Part shown: one piece after another, positions 6,651 through 12,703 of the stretch
Layout of the letters: every line of letters begins with the position of its first letter
Numbering within the stretch: the first letter of the stretch is position 1
From: an uncultured Anaerotruncus sp.
GTDB taxonomy: Bacteria > Bacillota > Clostridia > Oscillospirales > Ruminococcaceae
NCBI GenBank assembly: GCA_910586875.1
Contig: CAJUJI010000068.1
Span: 1 to 14,045 of the forward strand
Reading direction: 5' to 3'
Length of the DNA stretch: 14,045 nucleotides
Notes under the pieces: model-generated
The model's database searches: none
What the model was told of the DNA's origin: nothing
Seen by the model: only the letters and a program-made list of their open reading frames with translations
Translations under genes and position numbers: made by a program

Positions 6651-7919
6651 TTAAGGTGTCCCAGCCGGACCCGTTGGACCTTGTGGAATAGTCAAATTCA
6701 GAATAAAGTTCGGCGCTGTGCCTGTAATGGTCGCTGTTGCGGCAGAACCGGGTGCACCTGTTGTCACAGTACCGATTGTCAAGACAGGAGCTACCCCTAT
6801 AGGTCCCGTTGGGCCTGTTGCGCCAGTTGGACCTGTCGGGCCTACCGGACCCTGTGCGCCTGCCGCTCCATCTGCACCGGTTGCACCGGTCGCGCCTGCT
6901 GCGCCAGTTGGACCTGTCGGGCCTACCGGACCCTGTGCGCCTGCCGCTCCATCTGCACCGGTTGCACCGGTCGCGCCTGCTGCGCCAGTTGGACCTGTTG
7001 GACCTACCGGACCCTGTGCGCCTGCCGCTCCAGTTGGACCCGTGGGGCCTACCAGACCCTGTGCACCTGCCGCGCCGACTGCACCTGTTGCGCCAGTTGG
7101 ACCTATGGGACCTATTGGTCCTTGTGGACCTGTTGCTCCTGCTGGGCCTGCGGGTCCTTGTGCACCGGCAGGACCTGCGGGTCCCATTGGTCCAGTAGCA
7201 CCAGCAGGCCCCGTTGGGCCTGTAGTCCCATCCGCACCTGTTGCGCCAGTTGCACCGACTGGACCATTTGCACCGGTTGGACCTGTTGGACCAGTCGCTC
7301 CAGTCGCACCGGTATACCCTGTTGGACCAGTCGGGCCGGTTGCACCTTGTGGCCCTACTGAGCCAGTTGCTCCTGTTGCTCCGGTCGGGCCAGTTGCTCC
7401 AACTGCACCATCTGCACCTGTGTACCCGATTGGACCGGTTGGGCCGGTCGCTCCGGTTGCACCGGTTGCGCCTGTTGCACCATTTGCACCGGTCGGACCA
7501 GTTGGACCAGTAATTCCTGTCACACCATTTGCACCGGTCGCTCCGGTTGCGCCAGTCGCCCCTGTAGCACCAGTTGCTCCAGGTGTTCCTGCCACACCTT
7601 GCGGACCCATCGGACCTGTGGCACCAGTTGCTCCGGTCGCTCCAGGAGGGCCACCAGCAGGGCCTGTCGGTCCGGTAGGACCTGTCGGACCGGCAGGTCC
7701 TGGATAGCCCATACCGGGCGCTCCGGTTGCGCCTGTTGGACCAGTTGGCCCCATCGGGCCAGGCAGCCCAATCCCCGGAATGCCCGGTGCGCCAGTCGGC
7801 CCCGTCGGTCCGGTCGGACCCGTTGGCCCAGTTGGTCCAACCGGACCGATTGGCGGACGCGGCGGACAGGGCGGCGGACAGCAACGCCCATTCATTGGGT
7901 TTTGATCAAATATATTCAC
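6651..7919 (-). CDS. Collagen-like Gly-X-Thr triple-helix repeat protein, probable spore-surface protein
   Basis: About 422 aa. A short N-terminus rich in Cys and Pro (GRCCPPPCPPRPP) has no signal peptide. It leads into some 115 Gly-X-Y triplets (residues about 25-374), mostly GPT, GAT, GAA, GAQ and GPV. Two breaks occur near the start (GIGLPG, GMGYPG). The 48-residue C-terminal segment (APVLTIG ... FILNLTIPQGPTGPAG) is non-collagenous and resembles linkers seen in fibre-type proteins. Bacillus and Clostridium exosporium filament proteins such as BclA share this plan: no Sec signal, a Thr-rich collagen region that is often O-glycosylated, and trimers on the spore surface. The assignment to spores is inferred and is supported by a sigma-K-like promoter. 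Start: AGGGAGG (7928-7934) is only 2 bases from the ATG at 7925 but 8 bases from the in-frame GTG at 7919, which I prefer. The 7925 ATG would add two residues. Confidence 0.88.
   Translation of the reverse strand: MNIFDQNPMNGRCCPPPCPPRPPIGPVGPTGPTGPTGPTGPTGAPGIPGIGLPGPMGPTGPTGATGAPGMGYPGPAGPTGPTGPTGPAGGPPGATGATGATGPMGPQGVAGTPGATGATGATGATGATGANGVTGITGPTGPTGANGATGATGATGATGPTGPIGYTGADGAVGATGPTGATGATGSVGPQGATGPTGPTGYTGATGATGPTGPTGANGPVGATGATGADGTTGPTGPAGATGPMGPAGPAGAQGPAGPAGATGPQGPIGPIGPTGATGAVGAAGAQGLVGPTGPTGAAGAQGPVGPTGPTGAAGATGATGADGAAGAQGPVGPTGPTGAAGATGATGADGAAGAQGPVGPTGPTGATGPTGPIGVAPVLTIGTVTTGAPGSAATATITGTAPNFILNLTIPQGPTGPAGTP
6820..7031 (-). repeat. 81-bp tandem repeat in the collagen-like gene
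   Basis: The units 6820-6900 and 6901-6981 appear identical base for base. A third, partial unit (6982-7031) has two substitutions before it diverges. Each full unit encodes nine Gly-X-Y triplets (27 aa) and so preserves the helix phase. The identity of the two full copies suggests a recent duplication and a site of length variation between strains. Confidence 0.88.
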
Positions 7920-7945
7920 ATGCATTGCCTCCCTTAAAGATTCCG

Positions 7946-7977
7946 CCTATGGAATGCGCCAGACTGCATCCCATAGG
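7946..7977 (-). promoter_or_regulatory. Strong hairpin in the 5' leader of the collagen-like mRNA
   Basis: CCTATGGGATGC (7977-7966) pairs with GCATTCCATAGG (7957-7946) across an 8-base loop on the minus strand: 12 bp with one G-U pair. On the plus strand that position would be an A-C mismatch, so it is best folded in the collagen-like transcript. It ends 11 bases before the AGGGAGG ribosome binding site, leaving the site free. This is the form expected of an mRNA-stabilising 5' stem. Confidence 0.65.
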
Positions 7978-7990
7978 ATAGCGGCTTCTA

Positions 7991-8018
7991 TACCATATGC
8001 AGCAAATGGCAAATCGGT
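7991..8018 (-). promoter_or_regulatory. Sigma-K-like promoter for the collagen-like gene
   Basis: On the minus strand, AC (8017-8018), 17 bases, then CATATGGTA (7991-7999) fits the AC/CATAnnnTA pattern of mother-cell sigma-K promoters. I found no good sigma-A alternative in the same gap. A start near 7985 would put the leader hairpin almost at the 5' end of the mRNA. Confidence 0.5.
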
Positions 8019-8102
8019 GCGGTGATCCCCTTGCTGAAAAAATTTATAACGTGCAGTGATTTTTACAGTTTCCTCCACTTTATAAAAAAGGAGTGGTGTT
8101 TT

Positions 8103-9626
8103 ATGAGGCATTTTCGTTTTTGTCAAACAGGTATTACATTTGTACTTATCCTGTTGTTAAGTGGTTGTCAGACCTCTGCTACTTTGCCTGTCACAGCACC
8201 CTCTACCACAGACGTTTCCGTGACCGTACCGAAAACTGCTTTAGATGAAAGCTTATGGCAATACCAAATTCTTCTACCGGGGAGCCGGTCCTCTGTTTAT
8301 TTAGACTCGCAGGGAAACATTTTGCAGGATGCCTACAGCGACCTTCTTTGGGATCAGCATACCAACGAACAAATCGGTTATGTTTACAGTCGCATTGAGG
8401 GGACTGGTGCATATGACGAGTGGGGAACGCCGATTACAAGGGTACTTTCCCAGCTGCGAGATCGGAATGGAAGTATCTTACAGGATTGGGCAGAATGTTG
8501 CTACCGCGAGGCGTTTGGAAATTTCCTGATACGGGATAACACCAAAATGAACGACATGTTTATGCAGTCCGAGACTGCTGTAGATTATCATACCGCGCTG
8601 TGGAACTACAAGACCGGCGAAGAACATTTTGAAGGGGCCGCGTACTCCCTCCCGCTTGAAAACGGACATTTCTTATTAACCGATATGTATTTTTCTCCAT
8701 TAGCGATTGTGGATGTACAAGGCACAGTAATAAATGAGGTTCCCTACCCCCAAAAATATTTTAGCGCATCTACCAAAAACGGCCACATAATTGTCGCTAA
8801 TGAGGATAACTCCGCCTGCTTTTTGTTGGATGAAAATTTCAGGGAGATTTGTTCCTATGAAGTCATCGGCACAGACCATACCGCATTGTATGGGGAGTAT
8901 TTTCTCTTTCTCAACAGGGATAGAGAACGCGGTGTTCTGGACAGAAACGGAAAGGTTCTTTACACCACGCCAATGTATAAATCCGAAATCCAATATTTCG
9001 ACGGTGAGCTGGTCATTCTGCAAACCGACCGCTGGCATAGTGAGAATCCTCACTATTACCGGCTGGAAACGGTGGATGGTGTTCTGTTGACGGAAAGTTA
9101 CGATTGGATAGGACTCTCAATCGCAAACGTTTCCGGACAGCAGCGGCCACCATCCCCACATTTCCTGGTGCTAGATGACAAAACCTTACGTTTGGTGGAC
9201 CGCCGGGGACAAACTGTTGCGAGCTTCACCGCTTCCTCCCACATTTCCGATGTAACACCGCTGACGGATAGCGGCCCCTACGTCTTTTGCGTGGAGGATG
9301 AAACCGGCAGCTACGATTGCGGGCTGCTGGACAGCCGCCTGAACCTGCTGCTCCCACCGAATCACTACCGCTGGATTAGCACCGGAAGCAACTGGGACAC
9401 TGGTGAGCGGATGGACTTTCCAATTCTGGAGGCGCTGTACTATGAAAACGACGCCTCCCGCTACGATATCCTGGATTTAAACGGTAAACCGCTTGTAACC
9501 GGCCTTTCCTCGGTTGCGTTCGGACCGAACCGGCTGGCGGTTACAAGGGGATTTTCCTTCGGGCTGATGGATTGGGAAGGCAACTGGCTGAAAAAGCATT
9601 CCATTTTTCAGCAACTCGCGGATTGA
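8103..9626 (+). CDS. Lipoprotein with degenerate WG-like repeats, unknown function
   Basis: Predicted lipoprotein of 507 aa. The signal peptide MRHFRFCQTGITFVLILLLSG ends at lipobox LSGC with Cys22. The ATG at 8103 is chosen over an upstream ATG at 8022 because AAGGAG (8088-8093) gives 9-base spacing and the signal peptide then starts at residue 1. After a Thr/Ser/Pro linker the rest consists of repeated short strands of the form (V/L)LDxxGxxL: VYLDSQGNIL, GVLDRNGKVL, LRLVDRRGQTV, GLLDSRLNLLL, DILDLNGKPL and GLMDWEGNWL. These resemble degenerate WG repeats or beta-propeller blades. It forms an operon with the PstS-like lipoprotein gene that starts 19 bases after its stop. I saw no convincing sigma-A promoter in the upstream gap. 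Function is unknown. The context suggests a cell-surface partner of the binding protein. Confidence 0.85.
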   Translation: MRHFRFCQTGITFVLILLLSGCQTSATLPVTAPSTTDVSVTVPKTALDESLWQYQILLPGSRSSVYLDSQGNILQDAYSDLLWDQHTNEQIGYVYSRIEGTGAYDEWGTPITRVLSQLRDRNGSILQDWAECCYREAFGNFLIRDNTKMNDMFMQSETAVDYHTALWNYKTGEEHFEGAAYSLPLENGHFLLTDMYFSPLAIVDVQGTVINEVPYPQKYFSASTKNGHIIVANEDNSACFLLDENFREICSYEVIGTDHTALYGEYFLFLNRDRERGVLDRNGKVLYTTPMYKSEIQYFDGELVILQTDRWHSENPHYYRLETVDGVLLTESYDWIGLSIANVSGQQRPPSPHFLVLDDKTLRLVDRRGQTVASFTASSHISDVTPLTDSGPYVFCVEDETGSYDCGLLDSRLNLLLPPNHYRWISTGSNWDTGERMDFPILEALYYENDASRYDILDLNGKPLVTGLSSVAFGPNRLAVTRGFSFGLMDWEGNWLKKHSIFQQLAD

Positions 9627-9645
9627 GATAAGGGAGGTTATTGGA

Positions 9646-10623
9646 ATGAAATATTCACAGTTTATAAAATACAGCGCTGCCGGGCTGTCTGCCCTGCTGA
9701 TACTCGCCGGCTGCAACGCTGGTGACACGTCATCTGCACCAGCGTCCTCCGTACCAGCGCCTTCATCATCTACGCCGGCCGCTTCTCAGCAGCAAGCGGT
9801 GGGTGGTGTACTGCCCGGTGTTAACGCGGAAAACTACCCGCGTATCGATGGTTCCACTGCAAATCTGCCGCTGCTTGCCCAGATGTACAGTGAAATTTGC
9901 GGCGTGTCTTTGGATGAGGCGGAAACGAAAATTTCCATCAGCGGCGGCACTGGCGCTGTCTGGCGGCATTTAATCCATGGAGAAGGCGAAGTGGAACTGC
10001 TGGTCGTTTACGAGGCTCCGGAAGAGGTCAAACAAGAGCTCGCAGACTCCAGCCTAGAGCTGGAAATCGATCCTATTGGACGTGATGGGCTGGTGTTTCT
10101 TGCAAACAAAAAGAATACGGTGGATAACCTGTCTATAAAGCAATTGCAGGATATCTATACCGGAAAAATTACCGACTGGAGCGAGGTTGGCGGAGAAAGC
10201 GGCCCAATCGCTGCATTCCAACGCAACGAGGAAAGCGGCAGTCAAACGCTATTTCGCAAGCTGCTGATGCAGGGGCTCACACCAATGCAAGCCCCTACCG
10301 AGCTGGTGCCCGGGTTTATGGGAGAGCTGATTGACAGTGTTGCAACCTATGATGGTGAAGGAGGCTCGCTGGGCTATTCGGTTTATTATTATGCGGATTT
10401 GATGTACGGGAATCCGGATTTAAAGCTATTATCGGTAGATGGAGTTGCACCCTCTCATGAAAGCATTCAGGATGGAAGCTATCCGCTGATCAACGATTTC
10501 TATGTGGTTCTTCCTTCTGATACACCCCAGGACCATCCGGCCAGGCTGGTGCGTGATTGGCTGCTGGGAGAGGATGGAAAGGACCTTCTAAAAAGGTCTG
10601 GCTATGTGGCCATTGACGCATGA
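9646..10623 (+). CDS. PstS-like periplasmic-binding-fold lipoprotein
   Basis: Predicted lipoprotein of 325 aa with lipobox LAGC (Cys23), followed by a Ser/Ala/Pro-rich linker to about residue 50. The rest has the layout of phosphate-binding PstS-type proteins (PBP-like fold): RIDGSTANLPLL corresponds to the first ligand loop, ISGGTGAVWRHL to the SGTG-type loop, and RNEESGSQTLFRKL to the R-x3-SGS/T-x2-F loop. ADSSLELEIDPIGRDGLVFL and IYTGKITDWSEVGG are also family features. The role would be capture of a small anion such as phosphate at the outer face of the membrane, but the ligand is not proven. No permease or ATPase genes are adjacent, so it is an orphan binding protein or a sensor. The ATG has AGGGAGG at 9631-9637 with 8-base spacing. 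It lies 19 bases after the upstream lipoprotein gene, consistent with an operon, and a terminator follows. Confidence 0.88.
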   Translation: MKYSQFIKYSAAGLSALLILAGCNAGDTSSAPASSVPAPSSSTPAASQQQAVGGVLPGVNAENYPRIDGSTANLPLLAQMYSEICGVSLDEAETKISISGGTGAVWRHLIHGEGEVELLVVYEAPEEVKQELADSSLELEIDPIGRDGLVFLANKKNTVDNLSIKQLQDIYTGKITDWSEVGGESGPIAAFQRNEESGSQTLFRKLLMQGLTPMQAPTELVPGFMGELIDSVATYDGEGGSLGYSVYYYADLMYGNPDLKLLSVDGVAPSHESIQDGSYPLINDFYVVLPSDTPQDHPARLVRDWLLGEDGKDLLKRSGYVAIDA

Positions 10624-10639
10624 CCTTGCGGGAATATGT

Positions 10640-10670
10640 AGAGGGGTGCTTTTGATAAAAGCACCCCTCT
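10640..10670. terminator. Terminator between convergent lipoprotein and permease genes
   Basis: A perfect 14-bp inverted repeat (10640-10653 with 10657-10670, loop GAT) has a GAGGGGTGC core. It starts 16 bases after the PstS-like stop. The run of T after it on the plus strand is weak. It may also serve the minus-strand permease gene, whose stop is at 10714. Confidence 0.8.
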
Positions 10671-10713
10671 TGTAATGTATGGTTGATCATGCTCTGTGAT
10701 TCATTCTTGAATT

Positions 10714-11610
10714 TTATGCTACCTTAGCACGAGCACGCAGCTTATCTCCAAACAATGCAACCGCGATTCCAGCCAATACCAATACCGTTCCGGCGATTAA
10801 CGTGATATCCAGCCGCTCTCCCAGGAAAATAACCGCAATAAAGCTTGCAAAAATCGGCTTCAGGAAGAACACCAGCGAACCTTTACTCGCACCTGCTTGC
10901 GCCAGTCCCATAAAGTATGTCAGATAAGCAATACCGGTTACAAAAATTGACAGATATAAAATCTGCGGTAAAATGGTTACATCAAACTGGAATACTGGGA
11001 TATCCAACAGCAGCAAAAGCGGAATGGTCATAAGGCTGCCAAACAAAAAAGAATACGCGTTCATCCGCAAGCTTCCCACCTGGGCGACCACCCGACGCCC
11101 CAACACAGTATACAATCCATACCCGATTGCTGCAAGGAAAACCAGCACAGGGCTGAGCCATGCACCACTGCCAACCGAGAGTTTGTTCATGAACACCACA
11201 AGGATGCCGATAACGCCGATTGCCAACCCCACAATTTTGCACACAGAGATGCGCTCTTTATCGATCAGCGCTGCAAACAGATTGACGAAAATGGGATTGC
11301 TGCTAAAGATAACCGCAGCCATTGCTGCGCTTGCATTCGGCAAAGCCAGTGCATATTGCATCAAATTGAACACAACCGCGGTATTCAGCGTGCCCAATGC
11401 CAAAAGATACAACGCCTGCTTTTTGTTAATTTTCGTCTGTTTGCGCAACACAAGCACCACAAACAGCAGAACGCCACCAAGAAAAAATCGGATAAAATTG
11501 AGCTGGAAGGGGTTAATTTGTGTAGCAATCGTTTTGCTGACCACCTCCAAGGTGCTAAACAGAACAATCGTCGTCAACAGATACAAATAGCCCAGGTTAT
11601 TCTTTTTCAT
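10714..11610 (-). CDS. EamA-family drug/metabolite transporter (DMT superfamily permease)
   Basis: Integral membrane protein of 298 aa with about ten hydrophobic helices arranged as two EamA halves (residues about 8-140 and 153-290). Typical marks are the N-terminal half FSTLEVVSKTIATQINPFQLNFIRF, the QYALALPNASAAMAAVIFSSNPIFV stretch, and the second half LAQAGASKGSLVFFLKPIFASFIAVIFLGE. These proteins export or exchange small metabolites, amino acids among them. The substrate cannot be read from sequence. AAGGAGG at 11618-11624 with 7-base spacing supports the ATG. No promoter is evident between it and the upstream hutP-like gene, only an intrinsic terminator. Expression may therefore depend on read-through from hutP, which would make histidine or a related compound a candidate substrate (inference). 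Confidence 0.9.
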   Translation of the reverse strand: MKKNNLGYLYLLTTIVLFSTLEVVSKTIATQINPFQLNFIRFFLGGVLLFVVLVLRKQTKINKKQALYLLALGTLNTAVVFNLMQYALALPNASAAMAAVIFSSNPIFVNLFAALIDKERISVCKIVGLAIGVIGILVVFMNKLSVGSGAWLSPVLVFLAAIGYGLYTVLGRRVVAQVGSLRMNAYSFLFGSLMTIPLLLLLDIPVFQFDVTILPQILYLSIFVTGIAYLTYFMGLAQAGASKGSLVFFLKPIFASFIAVIFLGERLDITLIAGTVLVLAGIAVALFGDKLRARAKVA

Positions 11611-11624
11611 AGTGACTCCTCCTT

Positions 11625-11672
11625 AAAAAATAAAAAAGCAGAGAACTCCCTTGTTTTCGGTCTTCTCTGCTT
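11625..11672 (-). terminator. Intrinsic terminator between hutP-like gene and EamA gene
   Basis: On the minus strand AAGCAGAGAA (11672-11663) pairs with TTCTCTGCTT (11645-11636) across a 17-base loop. A T-rich run (TTTTTTATTTTTT) ends at the EamA ribosome binding site. It starts 19 bases after the hutP-like stop. It may simply end hutP or it may be a regulated attenuator. Confidence 0.8.
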
Positions 11673-11690
11673 CTCATTTCCTATTAAAAT

Positions 11691-12140
11691 TTAAATGTGC
11701 ATGGTGCCTACACCGCACCGCTCATGCGTTGTAGTTGGATGGATGCTTGAATCTCCATACAATCCAACTGCCAACCAATGTCCCTTGCGTACCACCGCAA
11801 TTTTCACCGCGAGGCTTGTGACCGATGCAGTATTAAACAACATACACCGTTTTGCCTCCTCGGTTGCATGTAGCAACGCATGAACTTCATAGTCCACCTT
11901 TTCCACCAAGCCGGCATTCAGGCTTGCACCCAGCACCGCACGGGTGACCTTCTCCTGAAAATCTCCCGACGATTTTCCGCCCGTCTCGGTTACAACACAT
12001 CGATATCCGAGCTGGGATAAAGCCTTTTTCAAGGCATCTTCCTCTGCAAGACTGGTGCTCATCGCCAAACGAAGTGCACACCGACTCACCGAATCATCCG
12101 GCCTCAACAAAATTTTCCATTCCAGCGTGTCTTGTTCCAT
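11691..12140 (-). CDS. hutP: HutP-family histidine-responsive RNA-binding antiterminator
   Basis: Protein of 149 aa from the preferred start, close to the 148 aa of Bacillus subtilis HutP. That protein forms a hexamer and binds L-histidine and a divalent metal. It then binds NAG triplets in the hut mRNA to prevent terminator formation. Family features are YEVHALLHATEEA (His87 and His91), GHWLAVGLYGDSS, and the C-terminal HERCGVGTMHI (His139). These match the metal-coordinating His73, His77 and His138 of B. subtilis HutP. Start: GAGGG (12148-12152) leaves no room for the ATG at 12146 but gives 7 bases to the in-frame ATG at 12140, which I prefer. No histidine utilisation genes (hutH, hutU, hutI, hutG) are present, so the regulated target must be elsewhere or is the adjacent permease. 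The promoter is a perfect consensus. Confidence 0.9.
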   Translation of the reverse strand: MEQDTLEWKILLRPDDSVSRCALRLAMSTSLAEEDALKKALSQLGYRCVVTETGGKSSGDFQEKVTRAVLGASLNAGLVEKVDYEVHALLHATEEAKRCMLFNTASVTSLAVKIAVVRKGHWLAVGLYGDSSIHPTTTHERCGVGTMHI

Positions 12141-12172
12141 TCTCATTCCCTCATATACACTCTGACAATCTT

Positions 12173-12201
12173 ATTATAGGTTATTTCTTTTTTTCTGTCA
12201 A
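12173..12201 (-). promoter_or_regulatory. Perfect consensus sigma-A promoter for hutP
   Basis: On the minus strand: TTGACA (12196-12201), exactly 17 bases, TATAAT (12173-12178). All twelve positions match consensus, and the spacer is A-rich. It lies 32 bases upstream of the preferred hutP start, giving a leader of about 25 bases. Confidence 0.92.
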
Positions 12202-12255
12202 TTCTGATACTGCTGAAAAAAACTGGGAAAAGCTAGTAATTCCGACGAACTTTCA

Positions 12256-12699
12256 TCATAATAGCCCCGCTGCCATCTGCTCCAAAAAAATTGTCCAAAA
12301 ACCGTCTTCATTCAGCAGCGCACTCTCATCCAGCGCTACCAGCTTCTCAGCAAAGTAACCCGCCTGTGCTTGCAGCTGCATCTCGGAGCAATCCGGCGGC
12401 AGCGGTTCCAGTTGGTTGTATGCCTGCACCTGCTGCAAAAATTGCTCCAAAGAGGACGCAACAAAGCAGCGCTTCTCCTCCCCAGAAATTTCAATCGAAT
12501 AAACCAACCCTTCTCTATCGATACAAAGAAGCGAAATTCCTTCATCCACTGCAACCGCGATATGGGGCTCTCCACGCCAGCTTGTGCTGTAAAAGTCCTC
12601 TGGCTTTAAAAATCTGAGTTCAAAAACCTCCTCTTGGGGCAGCCCCTTTTGGCTGATATACCATTTTGTCCGCTCTGGAAGCTTAATAGATGGCTCCAT
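12256..12699 (-). CDS. SUKH-4-like small protein
   Basis: Small soluble protein of 147 aa. It resembles SUKH-4 family members: a central HIAVAVDEGISLLCIDREGLVYSIE strand pair (46-70) followed by FVASSLEQFLQQVQAYNQL (79-97), matching the usual pattern of a cofactor-like sheet and then a vNSSl-x-FL-x-L-x-x-Y helix. SUKH-4 proteins occur as immunity proteins and also as free-standing genes. No toxin is nearby. A longer reading starting at 12732 would overlap the upstream gene. The ATG at 12699 is preferred because AAGGAG (12711-12716) gives 11-base spacing. That SD lies inside the end of the fusion gene, whose stop is only 4 bases upstream, so the two are probably translationally coupled. It ends in a double TGA stop, and no clear terminator follows before the hutP promoter. 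Confidence 0.75.
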   Translation of the reverse strand: MEPSIKLPERTKWYISQKGLPQEEVFELRFLKPEDFYSTSWRGEPHIAVAVDEGISLLCIDREGLVYSIEISGEEKRCFVASSLEQFLQQVQAYNQLEPLPPDCSEMQLQAQAGYFAEKLVALDESALLNEDGFWTIFLEQMAAGLL

Positions 12700-12703
12700 T
12701 CCT

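Noticed and set aside
6718..7707. Long plus-strand open frame encoding a Gly-Pro-Val/Ala-Pro repeat protein
   Set aside because: It is the antisense of the Gly-X-Thr collagen gene. Repetitive GGN-CNN-ACN codons leave the opposite frames open. It has no ribosome binding site, and the real gene has an SD, a promoter and a terminator.
8022..8102. Upstream ATG extending the lipoprotein by 27 residues
   Set aside because: It would bury the lipoprotein signal peptide internally. The ATG at 8103 has a well-spaced AAGGAG and puts the signal peptide at the N-terminus.
11695..12358. Plus-strand frames opposite hutP and the SUKH-4-like gene
   Set aside because: They have no ribosome binding sites and no recognisable domains, and lie opposite well-supported genes.
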